The position numbers and the translations under genes were made by a program. The notes beneath the pieces were generated by a model. That model was given only the letters and a program-made list of their open reading frames with translations. It was not told the origin of the DNA and did no database searches. From Burkholderiaceae bacterium (GTDB lineage Bacteria; Pseudomonadota; Gammaproteobacteria; Burkholderiales; Burkholderiaceae_E), in NCBI GenBank assembly GCA_900299025.1, contig OMIE01000094.1:1-32953 (forward strand): a stretch of DNA of 32,953 bases, read 5' to 3'. This document shows positions 24,815-32,953 of the stretch, one piece after another; position 1 is the first letter of the stretch, and each line of letters starts with the position of its first letter.

Positions 24815-25732
24815 AACCGCGGTCTTGGCCTCGTCGATCACCCGCGACATGGTTATGAAGCCGTGGATTTGGCGTTCAAAGCAAATGTATTGCGCTGGCG
24901 TGCCGTCGGCAGAGAGCTTATCGGCATACATTCTTCCTTCGTCCCGCAAGGGATCAAAGCCGGCGGTTAACACTAAAGCGGGCGGCAATGAGGCATGCGA
25001 GGCAGCAAGCAAGGGCGACGCGCGCCACGTTTTGGTCTCGGAGGTGCCTGAGCGATCCCCGAGGTACTGTTTCATAAACCACAACATCGACTTGCTACTG
25101 AGCAAAAATCCCTCGCCGTTGACGCGCATGGACTCGGTGGCAGCGTCCATTTCAGTGGCGGGATAAATCAGCACCTGATACGCAATTTTCGGATTGGGCG
25201 CGTGATCGCGAGCCATCAGACTGATGACAGCAGCCAGATTACCGCCTGCGCTATCGCCACCCACAGCCAGTCTGGCGGTATCCATGCCAAGGCTTTGTCC
25301 ATGCTCGGCAATCCAGCAGGTAGCGGCCCAACAGTCGTCGACGGCGGCAGGAAACTCAAACTCAGGCGCCATGCGGTAGTCCACCGAAACCACCATGGCC
25401 TGGGATTCACGAGCGAGTTGCCGACACAAAACATCGTGTGTATCGAGATCACCGATAACCCAACCGCCACCATGAAAGTAAACCAGCACCGGCAACGCTG
25501 CATCCGCAGGCGCAGCCTTGGGTCGAAAGGCACGCAAGGGTACCGGACCATGGGGCCCGGGAGCGCTTAGTGCCGTCGCTTGTACATCGGCCGGTGGGTC
25601 TTCCTGCGAAAAGAAGCGACGTTCGCGGTAGGACTGCCTTGCCTCGAGCGGTGTTTGTTGCCATACCTGAGGTATGCCATTTTTCTCGATGAGATCGAGC
25701 AACGCGCGGGCTTGGGGGTCGAGCATCTTCAT
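24755..25732 (-). CDS. Alpha/beta hydrolase, hormone-sensitive-lipase family esterase
   Basis: 325 residues from the ATG at 25732. HSL (family IV) signatures: HGGGW at 87-91 (oxyanion hole), GDSAGG with Ser161 as nucleophile, Asp in TAGFDPLRDEG and His in RQIHGF. These enzymes hydrolyse short-chain esters or lactones. The upstream frame extension to a TTG at 25831 lacks homology. No clear Shine-Dalgarno. It is divergent from the acyl-CoA ligase across 118 bases, suggesting a shared degradation role (hydrolyse an ester, then activate the acid), which is inference. Confidence 0.87.
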   Translation of the reverse strand: MKMLDPQARALLDLIEKNGIPQVWQQTPLEARQSYRERRFFSQEDPPADVQATALSAPGPHGPVPLRAFRPKAAPADAALPVLVYFHGGGWVIGDLDTHDVLCRQLARESQAMVVSVDYRMAPEFEFPAAVDDCWAATCWIAEHGQSLGMDTARLAVGGDSAGGNLAAVISLMARDHAPNPKIAYQVLIYPATEMDAATESMRVNGEGFLLSSKSMLWFMKQYLGDRSGTSETKTWRASPLLAASHASLPPALVLTAGFDPLRDEGRMYADKLSADGTPAQYICFERQIHGFITMSRVIDEAKTAVSLCASSLRRAFDAVGPQKT

Positions 25733-25850
25733 GATGGACGTTATAAAGAAGGTTGATAACAAAGAGCCTCTGATCACATTACCATAAGCCTTTAGATCTA
25801 AGAGCCCTTTGGTTAACGGGCAATCAAACAAAGGTTCCGGGAGACAAATA

Positions 25851-27431
25851 ATGCACCCATCGCGTCACGCAAAACAAACACCGAACAAGGCTGCAATCAT
25901 CATGGCCTCAAGCGGAAGCGTCACCACTTACCGCGAGCTTGAGGAGCGTTCGAATCAGCTTGCGCACTGGTTTCGCAAGCAGGGGCTCAAAGCAGGCGAT
26001 GCCATCGCTTTGTTTTTAGAAAATCATCCGCGCTTTTTTGAAATCTGCTGGGCCGCACAACGCAGCGGGCTTTACTACACGGCGATCAGTTCAAGGCTTG
26101 GCGTCGATGAACTCAGCTATATCGTTAATAACTGTAAGGCACGCGTCTTGATCAGCAGTAAAGCACTGCTCCAAACATGCCTGGCCGCCATGGATCAGAT
26201 CCAGCCTGATCGGGGTGTTTACCTGCTCGATATCGAGCAAGACATCGACATTGCGCCAACGATTCACGCCCTTGAAGCGCGGTGGGCCATGGAGCCTACA
26301 AACCCTATTGAGGATGAAAGCTCGGGCTATGACATGCTTTACTCGTCAGGCACAACAGGCAGGCCTAAGGGTGTTCGGGTGCCGCTGACTGGCGAGCCGA
26401 TTGACACCGTCAAACCACTCGTCCCTTTGTCACAAAAAATGTATCGCATGGACGAATCAACGATTTATCTCTCGCCTGCACCGCTGTATCACGCAGCACC
26501 GCTACGCTTTAATATGACGGTGATGCGATTGGGCGGCACTTGCGTGATCATGGAACAGTTTGATGCGGAACAATACCTTTCTTATGTAGAACGCTATCAA
26601 ATCACACACACACAGCTTGTGCCCACCATGTTTGTGCGTATGCTCAAATTGCCCGAAGCAAGCCGCAAAAAGCATCGACTCGACAGCTTAAACGTTGCGA
26701 TCCACGCCGCAGCGCCCTGTCCGATCGCAGTCAAGCAGGCGATGATCGACTGGTGGGGGCCGATTCTTTACGAATACTATGCGGGTACCGAAGGCAATGG
26801 CCTCACCATGGTGAACTCCGAAGAATGGCTTCAACATCCCGGAACGGTTGGCAAAGCGGTGCTTGGTGTTGTGAAGATTGTTGGCGATGACGGGACGCTT
26901 ATGCCCAAAGGTGAGGCGGGGACGGTTTACTTTGCCGATGGGCCAAGCTTTGAATATTTCGACGACCCGGGCAAGACGGCCGAATCGCGCCACCCGGCGG
27001 GATGGAGTACGCTTGGCGACATCGGTTATCTTGACGATGATGATTATCTTTATTTGACCGATCGAAAAGCTTTCATGATCATTTCAGGCGGTGTCAACAT
27101 CTATCCTCAAGAGGCGGAAAACATCTTAATCCTTCATCCTGAAGTCCTTGATGTAGCAGTCTTTGGTGTGCCTGATGAGGAATTTGGCGAGGCTGTTAAA
27201 GCAGTGGTGCAATTGCGTGAGCCCAAGCATGCAAGCCCTGAGCTTGCCGAAACCCTGATCGAATTTTGTCGCTCAAAACTTTCTGCTATCAAATGCCCAC
27301 GAAGCATTGACTTCGAAGCCGAGCTTCCCAGGCATCCCACAGGCAAACTTTACAAGCGCCTTTTGCGGGATCGCTATTGGCAAGCCCATGCTCAACGCAA
27401 GTCCTTGGCTGCACAGTTGAGTGCAGGCTAG
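25851..27431 (+). CDS. Acyl-CoA synthetase (AMP-forming, class I adenylate-forming enzyme)
   Basis: 526 residues. Phosphate loop YSSGTTGRPKG at 164-174; YYAGTEG (adenine-binding region); STLGDIGYLDDDDYLYLTDRKAFMIISGGVNIYP (hinge and CoA-binding region); catalytic Lys in PRHPTGKLYKR near the C-terminus. It activates a carboxylic acid as the acyl-AMP and transfers it to CoA. GGGAG lies seven bases before the ATG at 25851. Closest in feel to FadD-type ligases of actinobacteria and proteobacteria; the substrate is unknown. The stop is 11 bases from that of the convergent ABC transporter gene. Confidence 0.9.
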   Translation: MHPSRHAKQTPNKAAIIMASSGSVTTYRELEERSNQLAHWFRKQGLKAGDAIALFLENHPRFFEICWAAQRSGLYYTAISSRLGVDELSYIVNNCKARVLISSKALLQTCLAAMDQIQPDRGVYLLDIEQDIDIAPTIHALEARWAMEPTNPIEDESSGYDMLYSSGTTGRPKGVRVPLTGEPIDTVKPLVPLSQKMYRMDESTIYLSPAPLYHAAPLRFNMTVMRLGGTCVIMEQFDAEQYLSYVERYQITHTQLVPTMFVRMLKLPEASRKKHRLDSLNVAIHAAAPCPIAVKQAMIDWWGPILYEYYAGTEGNGLTMVNSEEWLQHPGTVGKAVLGVVKIVGDDGTLMPKGEAGTVYFADGPSFEYFDDPGKTAESRHPAGWSTLGDIGYLDDDDYLYLTDRKAFMIISGGVNIYPQEAENILILHPEVLDVAVFGVPDEEFGEAVKAVVQLREPKHASPELAETLIEFCRSKLSAIKCPRSIDFEAELPRHPTGKLYKRLLRDRYWQAHAQRKSLAAQLSAG

Positions 27432-27442
27432 GCCTTTGACGC

Positions 27443-29311
27443 TTATGCCTGAAACTGAAGCCTTGCAAGACGGGCGTATAGCCCGTTTTGCGCAAGTAAG
27501 CTCTCATGGGTTCCGGTTTCAACCACCTTACCGTCGTCCATTACCACGATCCGATGGGCCTTCCGAACGGTAGCCAATCGATGCGCAATCACCAAGGAGC
27601 TGCGTCCTGGCAGCCAACGATCGAGCGTGTCCTGGACCAAGGCTTCGGATTCCGCATCCAATGCCGAAGTTGCTTCATCGAGCAAAAGCAAATCGGGGTT
27701 TCTCACGATGGCACGCGCCAGTGCGAGACGCTGGCGCTGCCCACCTGAGAGGCGCACGCCTCGTTCGCCCAATTCACTCTGATAGCCCTGCGGCAGGGCG
27801 CGAATAAAGTCATCAGCATGCGCCATATTTGCAGCAGCAATTACAGCCTCATCGCTAGCGTTTAATAAACCATATCGAATATTATCGAATGCCGTTCCAG
27901 AAAACAAAACAGGCTCTTGTGGCACCCACGCCATCCGAGCCCGACAAACGCGAGCCTCTCGATAAGCATCGTGCGATCCAAGCCCGACGCGACCCTGGTT
28001 GCAAGCGTAAAGTCCGAGAAGCAGTTGAAACACGGTGCTCTTGCCTGCACCCGAAGGCCCCACCAGTGCCACGGTCTCGCCTGCGCGCACTTCCAAATCG
28101 ACACCACGCAAGACCGGATGATTTGGACTTGAAGGATAGGCAAAATGGACATCACTCAAAAAAGCCAAAACCGGCGTTTGGGTCGAAGCATGCGCAGGCA
28201 ACTGAGCCTGCCTGACTTCGTGCACTGTTGGATTTTCAACAGGCGCATTACCCAACTCAACACGCGTTAAGGGCTTGTCAACCGGCGCTTGAGGTCTCTC
28301 CATCAGCGCTTGCCGATCCAGGCCAGGGTTTGGCAACAACTCACCGAGACGCTCAGCAGCACCTGCAGCGCGTTGCAAGTCGCCAAACACCTCGGATAAA
28401 GCGCCCATCGAGCCTGCAACCAGGGCTGCGTAAAAGACAAATTGGGCAAGTTCACCCGTACTGGTTCGCCCACCCACCACCGATTGGGCGCCCATCCAGA
28501 GGGTGAATACGATCACGCTAAAACTGAGCACGATCGCAAGCGCAGTCAGGCTTGAACGAAGCCGATTGCGCCGCAATGCGGCGGCAAGCGCTCGATCAAC
28601 CTCGTCGGCATAGGCTTGCGCCTCGAAAGACTCGCGCTGATAAGCCTGAACCAGCGGCATAGCCCCCAATCGTTCGCCAGCTCGCGCAGCACTATCGGCT
28701 AAACGATCCTGACTGTCTCGCGAAAGACGTCTCACCCGCCTTCCGGTTGCCCACAGCGGCAATACGACCACTACCAGGAGCCCGATCAAGGAGAGGGCAA
28801 GCTTAGGGCTCGTCACGACCATCATGGTGAGCGCACCGAGCAATAAGAGACTAGAGCGAAGTGCCATCGAAATGCTGGTACCCACAAGGGTTTGAACCAA
28901 GGAGGTGTCGGCAGTCAGTCGCGATAGTAAGCCGCCGGTCTTTAAGGTTTCAAAAAAAGCCGGAGGTTGGCTAAGCACATGGGCAAAGACCGCCTTTCGC
29001 AAATCGGCGGTGATCCGCTCGCCAAGCCAGGCCATCCAGTAAAAGCGCAAACCCGTGGCCACCCCAAGCGTTAAGGCTAGGCCCAATAAGATGAGGAAGC
29101 GGCCGTTAAGATCGACTGCCGAGAAGCCGGCATCGATGAGACTGCGAAAGGCAAGCGGCACAGCAAGCATGGCCCCAGCGGCAAGTACTAAAAAGAAAAA
29201 TGCAGCAAACCAATGACCGCGATAACGCAGCACAAAGGGTTGTATTGGGGCAAGATTTGCAATAACTGCAGCCATAGGAAAACCCGGTAAAGACGCAAAT
29301 GCTACCCTCAT
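27443..29311 (-). CDS. ABC transporter, fused permease/ATPase (MsbA-like exporter)
   Basis: 622-residue half-transporter: an N-terminal domain with about six membrane spans (to about residue 310), a long variable linker rich in Pro/Gln/Val (about 325-385), then an ATPase domain with Walker A GPSGAGKST, signature LSGGQRQRLALARAI, Walker B LLLLDEATSALD and the H-loop IAHRLATV. Such proteins act as homodimeric exporters of lipids or hydrophobic compounds. ATG at 29311 has GAGG only one base away; an ATG at 29275 (MAAVIANLAP) is an equally good start. Divergent from the OYE-family gene across 42 bases. Confidence 0.9.
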   Translation of the reverse strand: MRVAFASLPGFPMAAVIANLAPIQPFVLRYRGHWFAAFFFLVLAAGAMLAVPLAFRSLIDAGFSAVDLNGRFLILLGLALTLGVATGLRFYWMAWLGERITADLRKAVFAHVLSQPPAFFETLKTGGLLSRLTADTSLVQTLVGTSISMALRSSLLLLGALTMMVVTSPKLALSLIGLLVVVVLPLWATGRRVRRLSRDSQDRLADSAARAGERLGAMPLVQAYQRESFEAQAYADEVDRALAAALRRNRLRSSLTALAIVLSFSVIVFTLWMGAQSVVGGRTSTGELAQFVFYAALVAGSMGALSEVFGDLQRAAGAAERLGELLPNPGLDRQALMERPQAPVDKPLTRVELGNAPVENPTVHEVRQAQLPAHASTQTPVLAFLSDVHFAYPSSPNHPVLRGVDLEVRAGETVALVGPSGAGKSTVFQLLLGLYACNQGRVGLGSHDAYREARVCRARMAWVPQEPVLFSGTAFDNIRYGLLNASDEAVIAAANMAHADDFIRALPQGYQSELGERGVRLSGGQRQRLALARAIVRNPDLLLLDEATSALDAESEALVQDTLDRWLPGRSSLVIAHRLATVRKAHRIVVMDDGKVVETGTHESLLAQNGLYARLARLQFQA

Positions 29312-29353
29312 GCCTCAAACTTCGCCGATCCATGCTCAAAACCACAACCAACC

Positions 29354-30460
29354 ATGACAACCAACGCCACATCGCTTTTTAAGCCCTTTTCCCTCGGAAA
29401 GCTTCAACTCCCCACACGCATCGTGATGGCACCGATGACCCGGTCCTTTTCCCCTGAAGGCATCCCAGGCGACGATGTGGCCGCGTATTACGGACGCAGA
29501 GCGGCGCAGGATTTAGGCCTCATCATCACTGAGGGCACCTCCGTCAATCGTGAGGCTGCGCGCAATGACCCCAAGGTGCCAGTGTTTCACGGCGAAGAGG
29601 CCTTGGCGGGTTGGAAAAAGACAGTTGAGGCTGCGCATGCCCATGGCTGCCCCATCTGGCCCCAGCTCTGGCATGTTGGTGCCTTGCCTAATCCAACGAT
29701 TAGCTGGCGCCCGTCAAGCCCTTTTGAGAGCCCCTCGGGCGCGTACAAACCCTCGCGAAGCAATGGCAAGGCTATGAGCGAAAGCGATGTGCGCGATTGC
29801 ATCGAAGCGTTTGCCAAGGCGGCGCGAGACGCGATGAACATCGGCTTTGACGGGGTTGAAATTCACGGCGCACACGGCTATTTGATCGATCAATTTTTTT
29901 GGGACGGCAGCAATCACCGTGACGATCATTATGGCGGTGAGAACATTGCCCAGCGCAGCCGGTTTGCCGCCGAAGTGATTGCCGCGATTCGCCGAGCGAC
30001 TTCGGCTGACTTTCCGATCTGCATCCGTTTATCGCAGTGGAAGCAACAAGACTTCGCTGCAAAACTTGCGCCAACACCCGAGGCCATGGAAGCCTGGTTG
30101 CGCCCGCTTGTTGATGCTGGTGCCGACGTTTTACATTGCTCACAGCGAAGGTTTTGGGAAGCCGAATTTGAAGGCTCCGATCTCAATTTTGCAGCTTGGG
30201 CGCGCAAACTCACGGGTAAACCTGTCATCACTGTTGGGTCAGTCGGTTTGAGCGGTGAATTCATCGCCGCTTTTCGTGGCGAAGCCTCGCAGCCAGCTTC
30301 GCTTGACACACTGATGGAGCGTTTTGAGCGCGGCGACTTCGATTTGGTTGCGGTGGGACGAGCGCTCATCACCGATCCTGCCTGGGCAAGCAAGGTTAAG
30401 GCGGGTCAATGGGAATCACTTACCGCCTTCGACCCAGCATCGCTTGCTAGTTTGTATTGA
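29354..30460 (+). CDS. NADH:flavin oxidoreductase, old yellow enzyme family
   Basis: 368 residues, an FMN-binding TIM barrel. Signatures: IVMAPMTRSFSPEGIPGDDVAAYYGRRA at the N-terminus, WPQLWHVGA, and GFDGVEIHGAHGYLIDQFFWDGSNHRDDHYGG, where the two histidines in HGAH bind the substrate oxygen. The C-terminal FDLVAVGRALITDPAWASKV is the flavin phosphate site. Expected to reduce alpha,beta-unsaturated carbonyl compounds with NAD(P)H. No Shine-Dalgarno is visible before the ATG at 29354. Tail to tail with aceE. Confidence 0.9.
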   Translation: MTTNATSLFKPFSLGKLQLPTRIVMAPMTRSFSPEGIPGDDVAAYYGRRAAQDLGLIITEGTSVNREAARNDPKVPVFHGEEALAGWKKTVEAAHAHGCPIWPQLWHVGALPNPTISWRPSSPFESPSGAYKPSRSNGKAMSESDVRDCIEAFAKAARDAMNIGFDGVEIHGAHGYLIDQFFWDGSNHRDDHYGGENIAQRSRFAAEVIAAIRRATSADFPICIRLSQWKQQDFAAKLAPTPEAMEAWLRPLVDAGADVLHCSQRRFWEAEFEGSDLNFAAWARKLTGKPVITVGSVGLSGEFIAAFRGEASQPASLDTLMERFERGDFDLVAVGRALITDPAWASKVKAGQWESLTAFDPASLASLY

Positions 30461-30472
30461 CGATCGCACGTC

Positions 30473-30535
30473 AGCTTGGACCTACCATCGCAGGCTGACT
30501 TGAACCCGAGCTAACACGACGCTTCGGTCCAAGCT
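30473..30535. terminator. Perfect 10-bp inverted repeat between convergent genes, possible bidirectional terminator
   Basis: AGCTTGGACC (30473-30482) is exactly repeated in inverse as GGTCCAAGCT (30526-30535) with a 43-base loop, filling most of the 78-base space between the OYE-family stop and the aceE stop. No poly-T tract follows on either strand, so a Rho-independent mechanism is uncertain. The palindrome AAGCTAGCTT overlaps its right end. Confidence 0.45.
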
Positions 30536-30538
30536 AGC

Positions 30539-32953
30539 TTAGTGCTCCCAGGGTGCTTGACGACGATCTGCCTGCGGCCCGCCAAGACTCGCGTCGAGCT
30601 CAGCAAATAAGGCATGGATCAAATCGCGACGCTGCAATCGCACAAGCGCCGCCTGTGCGATCCAACGCGCACTGACCTCAAAAAAGTCGCGCAACTCACT
30701 TCGGGTGTCACTGCGCCCAAAACCATCGGTGCCCAGGCAAGTCATCGTTTGCGGCTTCGGTAAGTAGGCTCGGATTTGTTCAGGGACTGCACGCACATAG
30801 TCCGAAACCGCAATAATCGGTGTATCGCTTTGACCCAATTGATCGGCAAGCCAGGTATGGGCGAGCGCAGATTCATCCTCGATGCGCTCAAGCCGCTCTG
30901 CTTGCATACCTTCGCGTGCAAGTCGGCTCCATGAGGTCACACTAAAAACATCGATGGTAAAGCCCTGCTGTGCCAACCATTGGGCAGCAAGCAAGGCCTG
31001 ATGCACCATCGGCCCAGAGGCAAGCAACCGAACATCGGCCTGTCCATCAAGCGCATGCTCGCCTACCCGTTTGATGCAATGCATACCGCGCAAGACCGCG
31101 TCGGGATCCTCCATAGCAAGCTGGGGCAAAGACTCATTGGTGAGCGTAATGTAATAAAAAACATCTCGTTCTAAAGACAACATCTCGTGCATACCCTCTT
31201 GCACGATCACGGCGAGCTCCTGGGCAAAGGCCGGGTCAAAGGCATGACAATTCGGAATCGTTGCGGCCACCAAAGCGGACGAGCCATCTTGGTGCTGCAA
31301 GCCTTCACCGGCAAGCGTTGTTCGACCTGAGGTCGCCCCAATCAAAAAGCCACGTGCGCGTTGATCCGCAGCCGCCCAGATCTGATCGCCTACCCGCTGA
31401 AAACCAAAAACCGAGTAGTAAATATAAAAGGGCAGCATGGCAAGCCCGTGCACCGCATAGCTCGTGGCGGCAGCCGTCCAAGACGCCATGGCACCTGCTT
31501 CGCTAATGCCTTCTTCGAGAATTTGTCCATCGAGCGCTTCGCGGTAGTGCAGCACCGACCCGATGTCCTCAGGTTCATAACGCTGACCGACTGAGGAGTA
31601 GATCCCGACCTGACGGAAGAGCGAAGCCATGCCGAAAGTCCTTGCCTCATCAGCGACGATCGGTACAATTCTTGGGCCAATCTTTGGGTCTTTCAGCAAG
31701 TTGCCAAGCATACGCACAAAGGCGAGCGTGTTTGACATCTCGCGCCCTACCTCGTTGATCGCGAAACCAGCCCACTGGCTCATCGCGGGCACATCCAAAG
31801 GCTTGGACTCAAGACGTCTTGCGGGCAATGCGCCGCCGAGCGCCCTGCGACGTTCGCGCAAATAGCGCACCTCTGGGCTGTCGGGATCAGGCTCGATAAG
31901 ACGAAGTGCTCTGGCTTGGTCATCGCTCAAAGGCAGGCGGAAGCGATCCCTAAAGCCGATCAAGGCCTCTTCGTCCATCTTCTTTTGCGAGTGGGTGGTC
32001 ATCTTGCCCTGACCGGCTTGGCCCATGCCAAAGCCCTTTTTGGTGTGTGCAAGAATGACTACCGGCTGCCCCTGATGACGCATCGCATGCCAGTATGCAG
32101 CGTGGATTTTGACCATGTCGTGCCCGCCTCTGCGCAGGCGGTCTACCTGAGCATCGCTTAAGTCTGCGACCAAATCTGCAAGCGCCGGATGCTGGCCGAA
32201 AAACGCGCGGCGGTTAAAGGCACCATCTTTGGCCGCATAGGTTTGAAACTGGCCATCGACCGTCTGCGCAAAAGCCTTTAACAACTCGCCGCCCTTGTCC
32301 TTGGCAAAAAGCGCATCCCAATCGCTCCCCCAAATCACCTTGATGACCTTCCAGCCAGCGCCGGTAAACAAGGATTCGAGTTCATCGATGATGCGACCGT
32401 TGCCACGAACAGGGCCATCGAGTCGTTGCAGGTTGCAATTGATCACAAAGATCAAGTTATCCAAACGCTCGCGGGCTGCAAGTGTTAGGGCCGACATTGA
32501 TTCGGGCTCATCCATTTCGCCATCACCAAACACGCCCCAGATCTTGCGTTGACCATGCTCGACTGATAAAAGTCCGCGATGCTGCAAATAGCGCAAGAAT
32601 CGGGCCTGATAAATCGCACTAATCGGACCAATGCCCATCGAACCCGTTGGAAACTGCCAAAAGTCTGGCATAAGCCAGGGATGAGGGTATGAACTCAGCC
32701 CGCGCGCCCCTTGCCGTGGCGCCGATAGCTCGCGCCGGAAATGGGCCAAGTCCTGGGCACTCAGACGCCCTTCATAAAAAGCACGGGCGTAAATGCCCGG
32801 CGCGGAATGGGGTTGGACATAAAGCAGATCCGCGGGTGCGTCGCCTTCGGGGCCACGGAAAAAGTGGTTAAACCCGACCTCAAAAAGATCTGCCGCCGAG
32901 GCATAGCTTGCGATATGGCCTCCGAGTTCAGCGTCAGCCGCATTCGCTTTGGC
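30539..32953 (-). CDS. aceE: Pyruvate dehydrogenase E1 component, homodimeric type (5' end beyond window)
   Basis: Thiamine-diphosphate-dependent decarboxylase of the pyruvate dehydrogenase complex. 804 codons are present and the frame runs off the right edge; the family has about 890 residues, so about 85 N-terminal residues are missing. The visible start AKANAADAELGGHIASYASAADLFEVGFNHFF, the ThDP motif GDGEMDEPES followed by FVINCNLQRLDGPVRGN, and HTKKGFGMG identify the single-chain AceE. Unusually, no aceF follows: the next gene is convergent, so E2/E3 must be elsewhere or upstream. Confidence 0.96.
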   Translation of the reverse strand, partial: AKANAADAELGGHIASYASAADLFEVGFNHFFRGPEGDAPADLLYVQPHSAPGIYARAFYEGRLSAQDLAHFRRELSAPRQGARGLSSYPHPWLMPDFWQFPTGSMGIGPISAIYQARFLRYLQHRGLLSVEHGQRKIWGVFGDGEMDEPESMSALTLAARERLDNLIFVINCNLQRLDGPVRGNGRIIDELESLFTGAGWKVIKVIWGSDWDALFAKDKGGELLKAFAQTVDGQFQTYAAKDGAFNRRAFFGQHPALADLVADLSDAQVDRLRRGGHDMVKIHAAYWHAMRHQGQPVVILAHTKKGFGMGQAGQGKMTTHSQKKMDEEALIGFRDRFRLPLSDDQARALRLIEPDPDSPEVRYLRERRRALGGALPARRLESKPLDVPAMSQWAGFAINEVGREMSNTLAFVRMLGNLLKDPKIGPRIVPIVADEARTFGMASLFRQVGIYSSVGQRYEPEDIGSVLHYREALDGQILEEGISEAGAMASWTAAATSYAVHGLAMLPFYIYYSVFGFQRVGDQIWAAADQRARGFLIGATSGRTTLAGEGLQHQDGSSALVAATIPNCHAFDPAFAQELAVIVQEGMHEMLSLERDVFYYITLTNESLPQLAMEDPDAVLRGMHCIKRVGEHALDGQADVRLLASGPMVHQALLAAQWLAQQGFTIDVFSVTSWSRLAREGMQAERLERIEDESALAHTWLADQLGQSDTPIIAVSDYVRAVPEQIRAYLPKPQTMTCLGTDGFGRSDTRSELRDFFEVSARWIAQAALVRLQRRDLIHALFAELDASLGGPQADRRQAPWEH

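Noticed and set aside
29929-30393. 154-codon open frame on the minus strand
   Set aside because: Antisense to the OYE-family gene; Ser/Arg/Ala-rich, no motif.
30531-30540. AAGCTAGCTT palindrome at the aceE stop
   Set aside because: Too short and without loop or T-run to be a terminator; partly the right arm of the larger inverted repeat.

Overview
The window carries about half of a purple-bacterial photosynthesis gene cluster (PGC, about 1-20,800) joined to ordinary accessory and housekeeping genes (about 20,800-32,953). The host is a bacteriochlorophyll a-producing proteobacterium with a type-II reaction centre. The spheroidene-branch carotenoid genes (crtA, crtD, crtC, crtF), the lipoprotein-type tetrahaem PufC and the single-chain (homodimeric-type) pyruvate dehydrogenase E1 fit a beta- or gammaproteobacterium, most likely Burkholderiales. 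That placement is inference; no rRNA or other phylogenetic marker is present.

Layout. On the minus strand, read right to left, a classical superoperon runs crtE-crtF-bchC-bchX-bchY-bchZ-pufB-orf73-pufA-pufL-pufM-pufC, with pufC cut by the left edge. On the plus strand, divergent from crtE, lies crtA-crtD-crtC. It meets crtB (minus) tail to tail, and the two stops share the palindrome CTTAAG. Minus-strand crtI-crtB is preceded by bchI-bchD-bchO. Four intergenic regions carry TGT-N12-ACA palindromes, the PpsR/CrtJ redox/light repressor signature, in front of bchC, between crtE and crtA, in front of crtI and in front of bchI. Two of these have a second, degenerate copy exactly 8 bp away. The bchFNBHLM/puh/acsF/bchG/bchP half of the pathway is absent and must lie elsewhere or to the left of pufC.

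How it works together. CrtE and CrtB make phytoene and CrtI desaturates it. CrtC, CrtD and CrtF add the hydroxyl, double bond and methoxy group, and CrtA adds the keto group, giving spheroidene/spheroidenone-type pigments. BchI and BchD are two of the three Mg-chelatase subunits, BchXYZ is chlorophyllide a reductase, BchC is the hydroxyethyl dehydrogenase, and BchO is a putative pigment-intermediate hydrolase. The puf products form the RC-LH1 core. The most unusual item is a 73-codon gene between pufB and pufA. Its product looks like an LH1 beta chain in which the bacteriochlorophyll-ligating histidine is replaced by lysine and which has a C-terminal tail: a candidate non-pigment ring component.

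Right of the PGC, on the minus strand, lie a patatin-like protein, a YdiI-type thioesterase and two GNAT acetyltransferases that lead towards bchI. Beyond them are an MFS transporter, an HSL-type esterase divergent from an acyl-CoA ligase, an MsbA-like ABC exporter, an old-yellow-enzyme-family flavoprotein and the 3' part of aceE. No tRNA, rRNA, CRISPR array, transposase or phage gene was recognised, and no gene-free stretch exceeds 300 bases (longest 209, between pufA and pufL).
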